A stretch of DNA of 53,469 nucleotides from Candidatus Fermentithermobacillaceae bacterium UBA3907 (GTDB taxonomy: Bacteria > Bacillota > Sulfobacillia > Fermentithermobacillales > Fermentithermobacillaceae), in assembly GCA_002391545.1 (NCBI GenBank), contig DGFF01000068.1, positions 653-54,121 on the forward strand, written 5' to 3'. The position numbers and the translations under genes are program-made. Below, piece by piece: positions 1 through 8,124 of this stretch. A model generated the notes under the pieces. The model saw only the letters and a list, made by a program, of their open reading frames with translations, did not search any database and was not told the origin of the DNA. Every line of letters starts with the position of its first letter. Within the stretch, counting starts at the first letter, position 1.

Positions 1-2
1 TG

Positions 3-1223
3 AGGCTAAAAGAGCTAAGGGATCAAGGCAAGATCTTGGAAGCGTACAGATTGGAACAAAGGACCAAATTTGACTTGGAAATGCTACAGGAGATGGGATA
101 TTGCCCAGGTATTGAGAACTACTCAAGACATCTTACTCAAAGGGCACCAGGGCAACCCCCATACACTTTGCTAGATTTCTTTCCTGATGACTTTATAGTT
201 GTAATAGACGAATCCCACGTGACCATACCTCAACTTAGGGCTATGTACGAAGGAGACCGCTCTCGCAAACAGTCGTTGGTGAATTACGGATTCAGGTTAC
301 CTTCGGCCTTCGATAATAGGCCCCTTACCTTCGATGAGTTTATGTCAAAGATAGGTCAGGTGATATACGTTTCGGCTACGCCGGGTCCTTTTGAGCTAGA
401 AGTAGCTTCTCAAGTAGTAGAGCAAGTTGTACGTCCTACAGGGCTTATCGATCCAGAGATACAGGTCAGGCCTACTGAAAATCAAATAGATGACTTAATC
501 GCTGAGATACGAGAGGCGGCTTCAAGAAATGAAAGGGTTTTGGTAACTACACTTACCAAGCGCATGGCAGAGGACCTGACTGAGTATCTGAGGGAAATAG
601 GCATAAAAGTAACGTATATGCACTCTGACGTAAAGACTTTAGAGCGCATGGAAATAATTAGAGATTTAAGACTCGGCGTTTTCGATGTTCTAGTGGGTAT
701 TAACTTGCTTAGAGAAGGACTGGACTTACCTGAGGTTTCGCGAGTTTGCATATTAGATGCTGACCGGGAAGGGTTTTTAAGATCTGAAACCTCGCTTATA
801 CAAACGATCGGAAGGGCAGCTCGAAATGTAAATGGAAAAGTTATAATGTATGCAGATACTGTAACAGGGTCCATGGAACGGGCAATTCGGGAGACTGAAA
901 GACGCAGGGCGAAGCAAAAAGCGTACAATGAGAAGCATGGAATTGTTCCCCAAAGTATTAAGAAAGACATCCGTGATGTGATTGCCCATGAAAGACCGCT
1001 GGAAGAAGAAAAAATAGACTCTTTCTTGAGAGAAAAGAGTCTAAAAGATATCCCGAAGAAAGAAATTCCAAAAGTTGTAGACACCTTAGTAAAAGAAATG
1101 AAAGAAGCGTCTGCGAACCTTGAGTTTGAAAGGGCAGCGATTCTAAGAGATATGATATTCGAGTTAGAACAATCCGGAGTGGAAATTCCATCTTTGAGAG
1201 GTAAACGGAATGTCTCACGATAA
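3..1223 (+). CDS. uvrB: UvrABC system protein B, 5' end missing
   Basis: UvrB is the damage-verifying helicase subunit of bacterial nucleotide excision repair: it is loaded by UvrA and then recruits UvrC. The frame is open from base 3, so about 406 C-terminal residues of a protein usually near 660 are visible and the Walker A region lies off the window. Recognisable family segments are RTKFDLEMLQEMGYCPGIEN, the DESH box (VVIDESHVTIPQ), the VYVSATPGPFE-like motif (VIYVSATPGPFE), helicase motifs in GINLLREGLDLPEVS and QTIGRAARN, and the C-terminal UVR motif around LVKEMKEASANLEFERAAILRD that contacts UvrC. Its end overlaps uvrA by 14 bases, indicating translational coupling in a uvrB-uvrA-uvrC operon. 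Confidence 0.97.
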   Translation, partial: RLKELRDQGKILEAYRLEQRTKFDLEMLQEMGYCPGIENYSRHLTQRAPGQPPYTLLDFFPDDFIVVIDESHVTIPQLRAMYEGDRSRKQSLVNYGFRLPSAFDNRPLTFDEFMSKIGQVIYVSATPGPFELEVASQVVEQVVRPTGLIDPEIQVRPTENQIDDLIAEIREAASRNERVLVTTLTKRMAEDLTEYLREIGIKVTYMHSDVKTLERMEIIRDLRLGVFDVLVGINLLREGLDLPEVSRVCILDADREGFLRSETSLIQTIGRAARNVNGKVIMYADTVTGSMERAIRETERRRAKQKAYNEKHGIVPQSIKKDIRDVIAHERPLEEEKIDSFLREKSLKDIPKKEIPKVVDTLVKEMKEASANLEFERAAILRDMIFELEQSGVEIPSLRGKRNVSR

Positions 1224-4131
1224 AATAGTCATAAGGGGTGCGCGCCAGCACAACTTAAAGAACATAAACCTAGAGATTCCGAGAAACACCCTGACGGTCA
1301 TAACAGGATTGTCAGGTTCGGGGAAAAGTTCGTTAGCCTTTGATACTATTTATGCTGAGGGTCAGAGACGATACGTAGAATCCCTGTCAGCGTATGCCAG
1401 GCAGTTTTTAGGTCTTATGGATAAGCCTGATGTAGATTACATTGAAGGGTTATCACCTGCTATTTCCATTGACCAGAAATCGGGGGTTAGGAACCCGAGA
1501 TCGACTGTGGGCACTGTAACTGAGATATACGACTATTTGCGGCTTCTTTATGCACGTGTGGGGCATCCTCATTGTCCCAAATGTGGAAAACCTATTTCCA
1601 GACAAAGCGTGGATCAGATAGCAGACCAAATCCTCAAGTTTCCTGAAGGTACTAGGATTTCAGTATTGGCTCCTTTGGTGCGCGGAAGAAAAGGGGAATA
1701 TGAAAAGGTTTTCGAGGATATCCAAAGATCCGGTTTCGTAAGGGTTAGGGTGGATGGAGTTACAGGTGAGATATCAGAATTTTTGGGGAAGCGGTTATCA
1801 AAACACAAGAAACATGACATAGAGGTTGTAGTAGACAGACTCATAATTCGCGAAGACATAAGGCCGAGGTTGGTAGATTCTATAGAAACTGTAATTTCGT
1901 TATCAGGCGATCTTGTGGTTATTGAGATTGGAGTAGGGGATAAGAAAGAAGACGTGATCTTCAGCCAGTCTTTGGCTTGTCCAGATTGCGGAGTATCAAT
2001 ACCAGAGCTTGAGCCCAGGTTGTTTTCTTTCAATAGTCCGTTTGGGGCTTGTCCAGCGTGCAACGGGTTGGGAGTCAACATGGAAATCGATCCTGAGATG
2101 ATTATCCCGGATAAGAGAAAATCCATATCCGACGGTGCTGTCGTTCCTTGGAACGGTACTCCTGACGGATATTACGCTCAGTTATTGGATGCTGCAGTTA
2201 ATTACCTAGGGATATCTGCAGATGTTCCTATCCAAGATCTTCCACCTGAACATGTAGAGGCCATTTTGTATGGAATTCCAGACCAAAAGATTCCTTTTCA
2301 CTATGAAGGCCCCTATGGTAGGGCATCAGATCGTTTAGTTACATTTGAAGGGGTTATCCCCAACCTCCAGAGACGCTATAACCAATCTAACAGCGACGAT
2401 GTGAGGCAGTGGATTGAGCAATTCATGGCTGCTGTACCTTGTCCAGTTTGCCAGGGTAAGCGCCTCAGACCGGAAGCTTTGGCTGTCACTGTAGGTGGGA
2501 TCAACATAGCTGATCTTACCAGCATGTCATGTGAAAATGCCCTGAAATTTATAGATGGCTTGACCCTTACAGATAGAGAGGTTCTTATCGCAAATCAGAT
2601 TCTAAAACAGCTTCATGCCAGACTGAAGTTTTTGACTGACGTAGGATTAGGATATATAACCCTAAACCGCCATGCAGGGACTCTTTCTGGAGGAGAATCT
2701 CAAAGGATACAGTTGGCTACCCAAATAGGTTCAGGCTTGGTTGGGGTGCTGTACGTATTGGATGAACCTAGCGTGGGACTCCATGCCCGGGATAACAAGA
2801 AACTCCTTGATACCCTGAGACATCTTCGGGATATAGGGAATACAGTAATTGTGGTGGAGCACGATGAGGACACCATTCGCTCAGCAGACTATGTGGTAGA
2901 CATTGGGCCTGGCGCTGGTGAAAATGGTGGCTACGTTATATGCGCCGGGTCAGTAGAGGATCTTCTTAGATGCGAAGAATCTCTAACTGGCCAATACCTG
3001 TCTGGGAAAAGGCAAATTCCTGTTCCTAAGAAGCGACGCAAACCGGAAAAGTTTATTACGATCAAAGGTGCCAGGGAGCATAATCTAAAGAACATAGATG
3101 TAAAGATTCCTCTAGGGGTATTTACGTGCATTACAGGGGTTTCAGGTTCAGGAAAGAGCACCTTGGTGGATGACATATTGTATCGGAAACTGGCATCTTC
3201 GTATCACGGTGCCAGACTACGACCAGGTGACCATGACGGCATCGAGGGAATCGAACTTTTGGACAAAGTCATAAACATAGATCAGTCACCTATAGGGCGG
3301 ACTCCAAGATCTAACCCAGCTACGTATACAGGAGTGTTTACTGATATAAGGCAACTTTTCGCCGGAACTCCCGAAGCCAAAATGAGAGGGTACAAGCCAG
3401 GGAGATTTAGCTTCAACGTAAGGGGAGGCAGGTGCGAAGCTTGCAGGGGCGAAGGGATCATTCGAATAGAAATGCAGTTTTTGCCCGATGTGTACGTTCC
3501 GTGTGAGGTATGCAACGGCAAGAGGTACAATAGCCAAACCCTGGAAGTGAAATATCGAGGAAAGAACATAGCCGAGGTTTTGGATATGACAGTTGAAGAG
3601 GCTATGGAACATTTCAAGAACGTGCCTTCAGTTAAGCGCAAGCTGAAAACCCTTTACGATGTGGGATTAGGGTATATAAAGCTGGGGCAACCGGCTACCA
3701 CATTATCTGGAGGAGAAGCTCAAAGAGTAAAGCTATCTACTGAGCTTTCGAGAAGGGGCAATGAGAAAACCCTTTACATTTTGGATGAGCCGACTACAGG
3801 ACTTCATTTTGAGGATATACGCAAACTGTTAAGTGTACTCCAGCGCTTGACAGATGCAGGCAGTACTGTAGTGGTTATTGAGCATAACATGGATGTTGTA
3901 AAATCTGCAGACCACATCATAGATTTAGGCCCTGAAGGTGGCGAAGAAGGCGGGTATATCGTTGCAGAAGGCACTCCAGAGGAAGTTATGGCAAATCCAT
4001 CTTCCTACACTGGTCAGTCTCTTAGAAAAGTGTTGCCTTTACCTGCAGATAAAACTAGGAAGAAATTATCTAAGGGAAAAGCTGCAGTTGGAGATGGCAA
4101 CATTCGTGGGGTAAGTGAAAGTGAAAAGTAA
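1210..4131 (+). CDS. uvrA: UvrABC system protein A (excinuclease ATPase subunit)
   Basis: UvrA is the DNA damage sensor of nucleotide excision repair, a dimeric ABC-type ATPase that scans DNA and loads UvrB. At 973 residues it is slightly longer than the usual 940-960, the excess being a basic C-terminal tail. Two ABC modules are complete: Walker A GLSGSGKSS near residue 34 and GVSGSGKST near residue 646, with signatures LSGGESQR and LSGGEAQR and Walker B segments LYVLDEPSVGLH and LYILDEPTTGLH. Zinc modules are visible as CPKCGKP, CPDCGVS...CPACNG and CEACRGEG...CEVCNGKR. The ATG at 1210 lies inside the uvrB end, and uvrC starts inside the uvrA end, so the three genes are probably translated together. 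Confidence 0.98.
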   Translation: MSHDKIVIRGARQHNLKNINLEIPRNTLTVITGLSGSGKSSLAFDTIYAEGQRRYVESLSAYARQFLGLMDKPDVDYIEGLSPAISIDQKSGVRNPRSTVGTVTEIYDYLRLLYARVGHPHCPKCGKPISRQSVDQIADQILKFPEGTRISVLAPLVRGRKGEYEKVFEDIQRSGFVRVRVDGVTGEISEFLGKRLSKHKKHDIEVVVDRLIIREDIRPRLVDSIETVISLSGDLVVIEIGVGDKKEDVIFSQSLACPDCGVSIPELEPRLFSFNSPFGACPACNGLGVNMEIDPEMIIPDKRKSISDGAVVPWNGTPDGYYAQLLDAAVNYLGISADVPIQDLPPEHVEAILYGIPDQKIPFHYEGPYGRASDRLVTFEGVIPNLQRRYNQSNSDDVRQWIEQFMAAVPCPVCQGKRLRPEALAVTVGGINIADLTSMSCENALKFIDGLTLTDREVLIANQILKQLHARLKFLTDVGLGYITLNRHAGTLSGGESQRIQLATQIGSGLVGVLYVLDEPSVGLHARDNKKLLDTLRHLRDIGNTVIVVEHDEDTIRSADYVVDIGPGAGENGGYVICAGSVEDLLRCEESLTGQYLSGKRQIPVPKKRRKPEKFITIKGAREHNLKNIDVKIPLGVFTCITGVSGSGKSTLVDDILYRKLASSYHGARLRPGDHDGIEGIELLDKVINIDQSPIGRTPRSNPATYTGVFTDIRQLFAGTPEAKMRGYKPGRFSFNVRGGRCEACRGEGIIRIEMQFLPDVYVPCEVCNGKRYNSQTLEVKYRGKNIAEVLDMTVEEAMEHFKNVPSVKRKLKTLYDVGLGYIKLGQPATTLSGGEAQRVKLSTELSRRGNEKTLYILDEPTTGLHFEDIRKLLSVLQRLTDAGSTVVVIEHNMDVVKSADHIIDLGPEGGEEGGYIVAEGTPEEVMANPSSYTGQSLRKVLPLPADKTRKKLSKGKAAVGDGNIRGVSESEK

Positions 4132-6004
4132 CTCGCAAGAACACATATGGACTGGTATTACAGGTGATCGTGAAGTGTTGGCTGAGAGGACAAAGGATCT
4201 GCCTACTTCTCCTGGCGTATACGTGTTTTACGACCAAGCAGGAGAAGTTTTGTACGTTGGTAAAGGTGCAAATTTAAGAAGTAGGGTGCGCTCGTATTTT
4301 GGTCCTAACTTGTCAACCAAAACTGAGGCTCTCATGGAAAAAGTAGGTGGTCTTGAAACCATAATAGTAGATTCTGAGGCAGAAGCCCTAATCCTCGAGT
4401 GTAATCTAATAAAAAAGCATCGCCCGCGCTATAATATACTGCTACGCGATGATAAAAACTATCCGTACCTAAGAATCGACTTAGAAGAAGAGTGGCCTAG
4501 GGTTAATGTAGTAAGGAGAATGAACCAGGATGGTGCTCGTTACTTCGGCCCGTTTACCAAGTCAGGATCACTTAGGGAGACTCTCTCGCTTTTGCGCCGG
4601 ATTTTTCCGTATAGAACTTGTTCAGATGCGTATTTATCCCAGGCTTCTCGGCCGTGTTTGGACTATCAGATAGGAAGATGTCTGGGTCCTTGCACCGGAG
4701 ACCTGGATAGGGACACCTACATGGAAACCATCGACGGCGTAATAAAGTTTTTGGAAGGCCGCCATAAGGATGTGAGGGATACCCTATCTGCGCGCATGCA
4801 ACAATGCGCTGAGAACCTGGACTTTGAAGGAGCTGCAAGAATTAGGGATCGAATCTCTGCCCTAGATGATGTAACTCAAAAGCAGAAAATTGTGCTTTCG
4901 GATATGAAGGACCGAGATATCTTGGGCTTGGCCCGTTCGGGAAAGCTTAGTTTTGTTGCACTCTTGCCAGTGAGAGAGGGCAAAATTATGGGTAAGGAAG
5001 GGTTTGTACTTACAGGGACTGAGTTGGATGAAGATTGTGAGATAATCAGTGCATTTGTGAGTCAATACTATCCCAATGCTTCCTTTATCCCAAAAGAGGT
5101 TGTAGTTCCTGTTTCACTGCCTGATGCAAGAGAAATTAGTGAATATACAGGGTTGAAAATAAGGGTTCCCAAGAGGGGAGTATTGAAAGACTTAGTATCC
5201 ATGGCTAACGACAATGCAAGAGCCATGATGCAAGCATACGTACCTAGATACGAAAGGGAAACCCAGGAAACTGTGAAAGCCTTACGAGATTTGGCAGATG
5301 CATTAGAATTGCCTGAGGCACCTCGGCGAATAGAATGTTATGACATATCTAACACTTCTGGTAAAGAAGCTGTGGCATCTATGGTCTTGTTGCTAGATGG
5401 TAAGCCAGATAAGTCTTCATACCGTAGGTTTCGGATGAAGACAGACGGCAAACCTGATGACTATGGAATGATCCAAGAAGTGCTATGGAGACGTTTCAGA
5501 AGAGGGATTCAAGAAAGGGATGCCATAGAAAAAGAGGGTAAGATGTCCAGGCGGCAGAGCAAATTTGCAATATTCCCAGATCTTATAATCGTAGATGGGG
5601 GCAAGGGGCAAGTTAGTGCAGGGAAACAAGTTCTGGATGAGTTAGAATTGGATATACCCATAGCAGGTTTGGCAGAGCGGAACGAGGAGATTTTCTTGCT
5701 TCACAGGTCTGAACCTGTAATACTTCCAAGAGATTCGGGTGCTTTGTTTCTGCTCATTAGAATCCGCGACGAAGCTCACAGATTCGCCCTTTCTTATCAC
5801 CGCGATCTAAGGGATCGAAAGTCTATAGGCACGGAATTGTCGCAAATCCCCGGGTTAGGACCCCAAAAAAGTAAGGAACTCCTTAAAGTTTTTGGTAGCG
5901 TAGACGCTGTAAAATCTGCATCTTACGAAGACCTTCTCAAAGTGAAAGGGATAGGCCCAAAACTCGCCTCATCCATCCTCGAATACTTCGATACTCACCG
6001 CTAA
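4115..6004 (+). CDS. uvrC: UvrABC system protein C (dual-incision nuclease)
   Basis: UvrC makes the 3' and 5' incisions flanking a lesion after UvrB has bound. Domains in order: N-terminal GIY-YIG nuclease (about residues 28-105, with GVYVFYDQAGEVLYVGKG), a Cys-containing linker (CLDYQIGRCLGPCTG), a UVR motif near 210-240 (CAENLDFEGAARIRDRIS) for UvrB contact, the RNase H-like endonuclease domain (RIECYDISNTSG, FPDLIIVDGGKGQ), and a C-terminal double helix-hairpin-helix (IPGLGPQKSKELL, VKGIGPKLASSI). The GTG at 4115 overlaps uvrA by 17 bases; a second GTG six bases later is an alternative start. Length (629 aa) is normal for the family. Confidence 0.97.
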   Translation: MKVKSNSQEHIWTGITGDREVLAERTKDLPTSPGVYVFYDQAGEVLYVGKGANLRSRVRSYFGPNLSTKTEALMEKVGGLETIIVDSEAEALILECNLIKKHRPRYNILLRDDKNYPYLRIDLEEEWPRVNVVRRMNQDGARYFGPFTKSGSLRETLSLLRRIFPYRTCSDAYLSQASRPCLDYQIGRCLGPCTGDLDRDTYMETIDGVIKFLEGRHKDVRDTLSARMQQCAENLDFEGAARIRDRISALDDVTQKQKIVLSDMKDRDILGLARSGKLSFVALLPVREGKIMGKEGFVLTGTELDEDCEIISAFVSQYYPNASFIPKEVVVPVSLPDAREISEYTGLKIRVPKRGVLKDLVSMANDNARAMMQAYVPRYERETQETVKALRDLADALELPEAPRRIECYDISNTSGKEAVASMVLLLDGKPDKSSYRRFRMKTDGKPDDYGMIQEVLWRRFRRGIQERDAIEKEGKMSRRQSKFAIFPDLIIVDGGKGQVSAGKQVLDELELDIPIAGLAERNEEIFLLHRSEPVILPRDSGALFLLIRIRDEAHRFALSYHRDLRDRKSIGTELSQIPGLGPQKSKELLKVFGSVDAVKSASYEDLLKVKGIGPKLASSILEYFDTHR

Positions 6005-6026
6005 TACAAAATAGTTCAATTGAGCA

Positions 6027-6044
6027 ATTAATATTATTAATATT
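6027..6044 (+). repeat. Tandem 9-bp AT-rich repeat upstream of a promoter
   Basis: Two exact head-to-tail copies of ATTAATATT (6027-6035 and 6036-6044) end four bases before the -35 box of the DUF2089 promoter. The position fits an UP element or a binding site for the DUF2089 regulator itself; the sequence shows only the repeat. Confidence 0.6.
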
Positions 6045-6048
6045 GGTA

Positions 6049-6077
6049 TTGACATTTCTAAACTTTCGTCATATATT
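6049..6077 (+). promoter_or_regulatory. Sigma-A type promoter of the DUF2089 operon
   Basis: TTGACA at 6049-6054, a 17-base spacer and TATATT at 6072-6077 match the vegetative consensus at eleven of twelve positions. A ribosome site (AAGGTGGG) and the ATG at 6101 follow. This separates the DUF2089 operon from uvrBAC. Confidence 0.85.
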
Positions 6078-6100
6078 GATGAAGAAAGGTGGGATGAAAT

Positions 6101-6502
6101 ATGCCAAATGAAGTGATCGGAATATGTCCTGTTTGTTCCCAGCCTATGGAGGTTACAGAACTGGAATGTCCTGTCTGCCACACCAAAATATCGGGCAACT
6201 TTCAGCTGTGCAAATTCTGCTCCCTTACCCCTGAGCAAAAAGGGTTTGCAGAAGTATTCATAAAAAACCGAGGCAACATCAAAGAGGTTGAGCGGGAGTT
6301 GGGAATCTCATATCCCACTGTAAGAAGTAGACTGGAGTCTTTAATAAGGGCACTGGGGTATGCAGTAGACGAGGAAGTGGGCACCTATGCCGATCAAGAA
6401 ACATACGCAGAGGAGCGGAAAATTATCCTGGATAGGCTGGATAGCGGGGAGATAAGTGTACAAGAAGCAACCAAGATGTTAAAGAGGTTAGGTCGTAGGT
6501 AA
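6101..6502 (+). CDS. DUF2089 family zinc-ribbon/helix-turn-helix protein
   Basis: A 133-residue putative regulator of the DUF2089 family. The N-terminus carries a zinc-ribbon pattern, CPVCSQ and CPVCHT, and a further pair CKFC. The middle is a helix-turn-helix (NIKEVERELGISYPTVRSR), which suggests DNA binding. The last 30 residues (ILDRLDSGEISVQEATKML) are a SHOCT-like helical hairpin that reappears at the N-termini of the next two proteins. It opens a three-gene operon behind a strong promoter and a tandem repeat, so it may regulate its own operon; that is inference. Family members are commonly next to DUF4097 genes. No enzyme motif is seen. Confidence 0.85.
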   Translation: MPNEVIGICPVCSQPMEVTELECPVCHTKISGNFQLCKFCSLTPEQKGFAEVFIKNRGNIKEVERELGISYPTVRSRLESLIRALGYAVDEEVGTYADQETYAEERKIILDRLDSGEISVQEATKMLKRLGRR

Positions 6503-6533
6503 GGATCTCAGTATATGGCAAGGGGGAAGACGT

Positions 6534-7697
6534 ATGTCAAAAGAGGAGAAGATGTTGATTTTGGAAATGGTGAAGGAGGGCAAGATCACACCAGAACAAG
6601 GTGTCGAGTTGCTTAATGCTCTTGGGGAGCCTAAGCCGTCATTCAAAGCGCCTCTTATATCTGTACCTGGCATTTCCGATGACCTCGGGGATAAAGAGGA
6701 GCAAATAGAGGAACTGGTAGAATCAAGAGCCGAGAGTTTAGCCGAACGCATAAGTAGTATGTTTGCAGGTGGTGTGTCGCGGGGTCCTCGGTTTGAACTG
6801 TTAGAGGAATTCGAAGGCGAGTTAGACCCAGAAGGCGAAATTGAAGTTAATCTGCACTCCACAAATGGCGCCATAGAAGTGAGGAGTTGGGATAAGGCAG
6901 GCTACCACTTAGAGGTCCTGAAAAAAGTAAACGCTAGAACTGAAGAAGAGGCTAAGAGGATTCTCGAAGGCTGCTTCGAGTTTAGTCACAAAGGTTCAGT
7001 GCTCACTGGGGTAGCAAAGGGTCGCCAAAGTTTTGGCAATAGAAATCTATCGGTAGATTTCATACTCACGATACCTGCAGATAGAAGTGGGGCGCTAAAC
7101 CTTCATTCAGCTAACGGCCGTATAACTGTGGAGGACGTATCAGGGCCTCACTTAATAGCCAAAACAGCCAACGGACGGATAGAGGTAAGTAACGGCCAAT
7201 TTGAAACTTTGGAATTGAACACGGCTAACGGTCGGATAGTCATTGAGAACGTTTCAGGCAAGAAGTGTACTGCAGAAACTATGAATGGTCGTATTGAGGC
7301 TGAAGATTGCAGATTTGATGATGTTGAGATGACGGATATGAACGGGCGAATTGAATATCAAGGCGAGTCTCGCAACATGATGGCAAAGACGATGAACGGG
7401 CGGATAGTTGCGGAACTCACAGGGACAGGGAATTGGAACCTCAAGACAAGTAACGGACCTATTGAAGTGAAGATCCATAAGGGAGAGGCTGATTTTTACG
7501 AGGTAGATCTGTCTTCCAACAATGGAGCCATCGATGTTGGCGGGCTAGACGACGTGGATGTCATAATCGATGAAAGAAGAAAACACTTGCACAATAGGCG
7601 TTATAAGGCTTGCAGCAAAGGGTTTGCAGAAGCAGATTCAAAGGGTTCTTTGAAGGCATCGACTAGTTCGGGCAGGATATCGGTGGAATTTCTCTAA
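6534..7697 (+). CDS. DUF4097 beta-repeat protein with N-terminal SHOCT-like domain
   Basis: A 387-residue protein like B. subtilis YvlB/LiaX-type proteins, which are linked to cell-envelope stress. Residues about 2-30 form a SHOCT-like hairpin (ILEMVKEGKITPEQGVELL). From about residue 108 the chain is built of strand repeats centred on NGRI or variants: HSTNGAIEV, HSANGRITV, TANGRIEV, TANGRIVI, TMNGRIEA, DMNGRIEY, TMNGRIVA, TSNGPIEV, SNNGAIDV and the terminal TSSGRISV, about every 20 residues in the middle, expected to stack as a beta-solenoid. There is no signal peptide or membrane segment. The ATG at 6534 follows an AAGGGGGAAG ribosome site. The ligand is unknown. Confidence 0.85.
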   Translation: MSKEEKMLILEMVKEGKITPEQGVELLNALGEPKPSFKAPLISVPGISDDLGDKEEQIEELVESRAESLAERISSMFAGGVSRGPRFELLEEFEGELDPEGEIEVNLHSTNGAIEVRSWDKAGYHLEVLKKVNARTEEEAKRILEGCFEFSHKGSVLTGVAKGRQSFGNRNLSVDFILTIPADRSGALNLHSANGRITVEDVSGPHLIAKTANGRIEVSNGQFETLELNTANGRIVIENVSGKKCTAETMNGRIEAEDCRFDDVEMTDMNGRIEYQGESRNMMAKTMNGRIVAELTGTGNWNLKTSNGPIEVKIHKGEADFYEVDLSSNNGAIDVGGLDDVDVIIDERRKHLHNRRYKACSKGFAEADSKGSLKASTSSGRISVEFL

Positions 7698-7698
7698 A

Positions 7699-7720
7699 AG
7701 GAGGCGCTATGTAAGTGATG
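7699..7720 (+). promoter_or_regulatory. Ribosome site followed by an ATG-TAA start-stop pair
   Basis: AGGAGG (7699-7704) lies four bases before an ATG (7709) that is directly followed by TAA (7712). The GTG (7715) and ATG (7718) usable by the next gene come immediately after. Ribosomes could start at the minimal frame and re-initiate. The arrangement is read directly; any effect is inference. Confidence 0.5.
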
Positions 7721-8104
7721 GATGAAGAAAGAATTCGTGTGCTTCAGATGTTAAAGGAGGATAAGATCACTGCTGAGGAGGCTCTGAGCCTGCTTGAAGC
7801 GATGGAGGCGTCTACCGAGGTGTCTGAGTCGGACGTACCCCAGACACCTGCCAGGTGGCTCAAGATCAGGGTGACTGATCTGGGGGCAAATAAACCCAAA
7901 GTTATGGTCAACCTCCCTATGAAACTTGTTAACTGGGCGCTCAAAACCGGCAGCAAGTTCTCATCTGTAAGTGGTGTCGACCTAGATGAGATGGGAGTGG
8001 ATCTTAACGACCTCAGTGAAGCTTTATCCTACGGTTTTCGAGGTAAGCTGATCGACGTAATTGACGAGGATGAAGGACAACACGTAGAAATTGTAATTGA
8101 GTGA
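7715..8104 (+). CDS. Small SHOCT-like domain protein
   Basis: A 129-residue soluble protein of unknown function. The first 27 residues repeat the helical hairpin found in the two upstream genes (VLQMLKEDKITAEEALSLL). The rest has an alternating strand/helix pattern (WLKIRVTD, KVMVNLPMKLVNWALK, GKLIDVIDEDEGQHVEIVIE), typical of the small proteins accompanying DUF4097 genes in Firmicutes. GTG 7715 or ATG 7718 may serve as start. It is the last gene before a terminator that falls inside the convergent whiA gene. The shared hairpin suggests the three products bind each other. Confidence 0.8.
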   Translation: MMDEERIRVLQMLKEDKITAEEALSLLEAMEASTEVSESDVPQTPARWLKIRVTDLGANKPKVMVNLPMKLVNWALKTGSKFSSVSGVDLDEMGVDLNDLSEALSYGFRGKLIDVIDEDEGQHVEIVIE

Positions 8105-8124
8105 TCGCATCTAATCTATATTGG

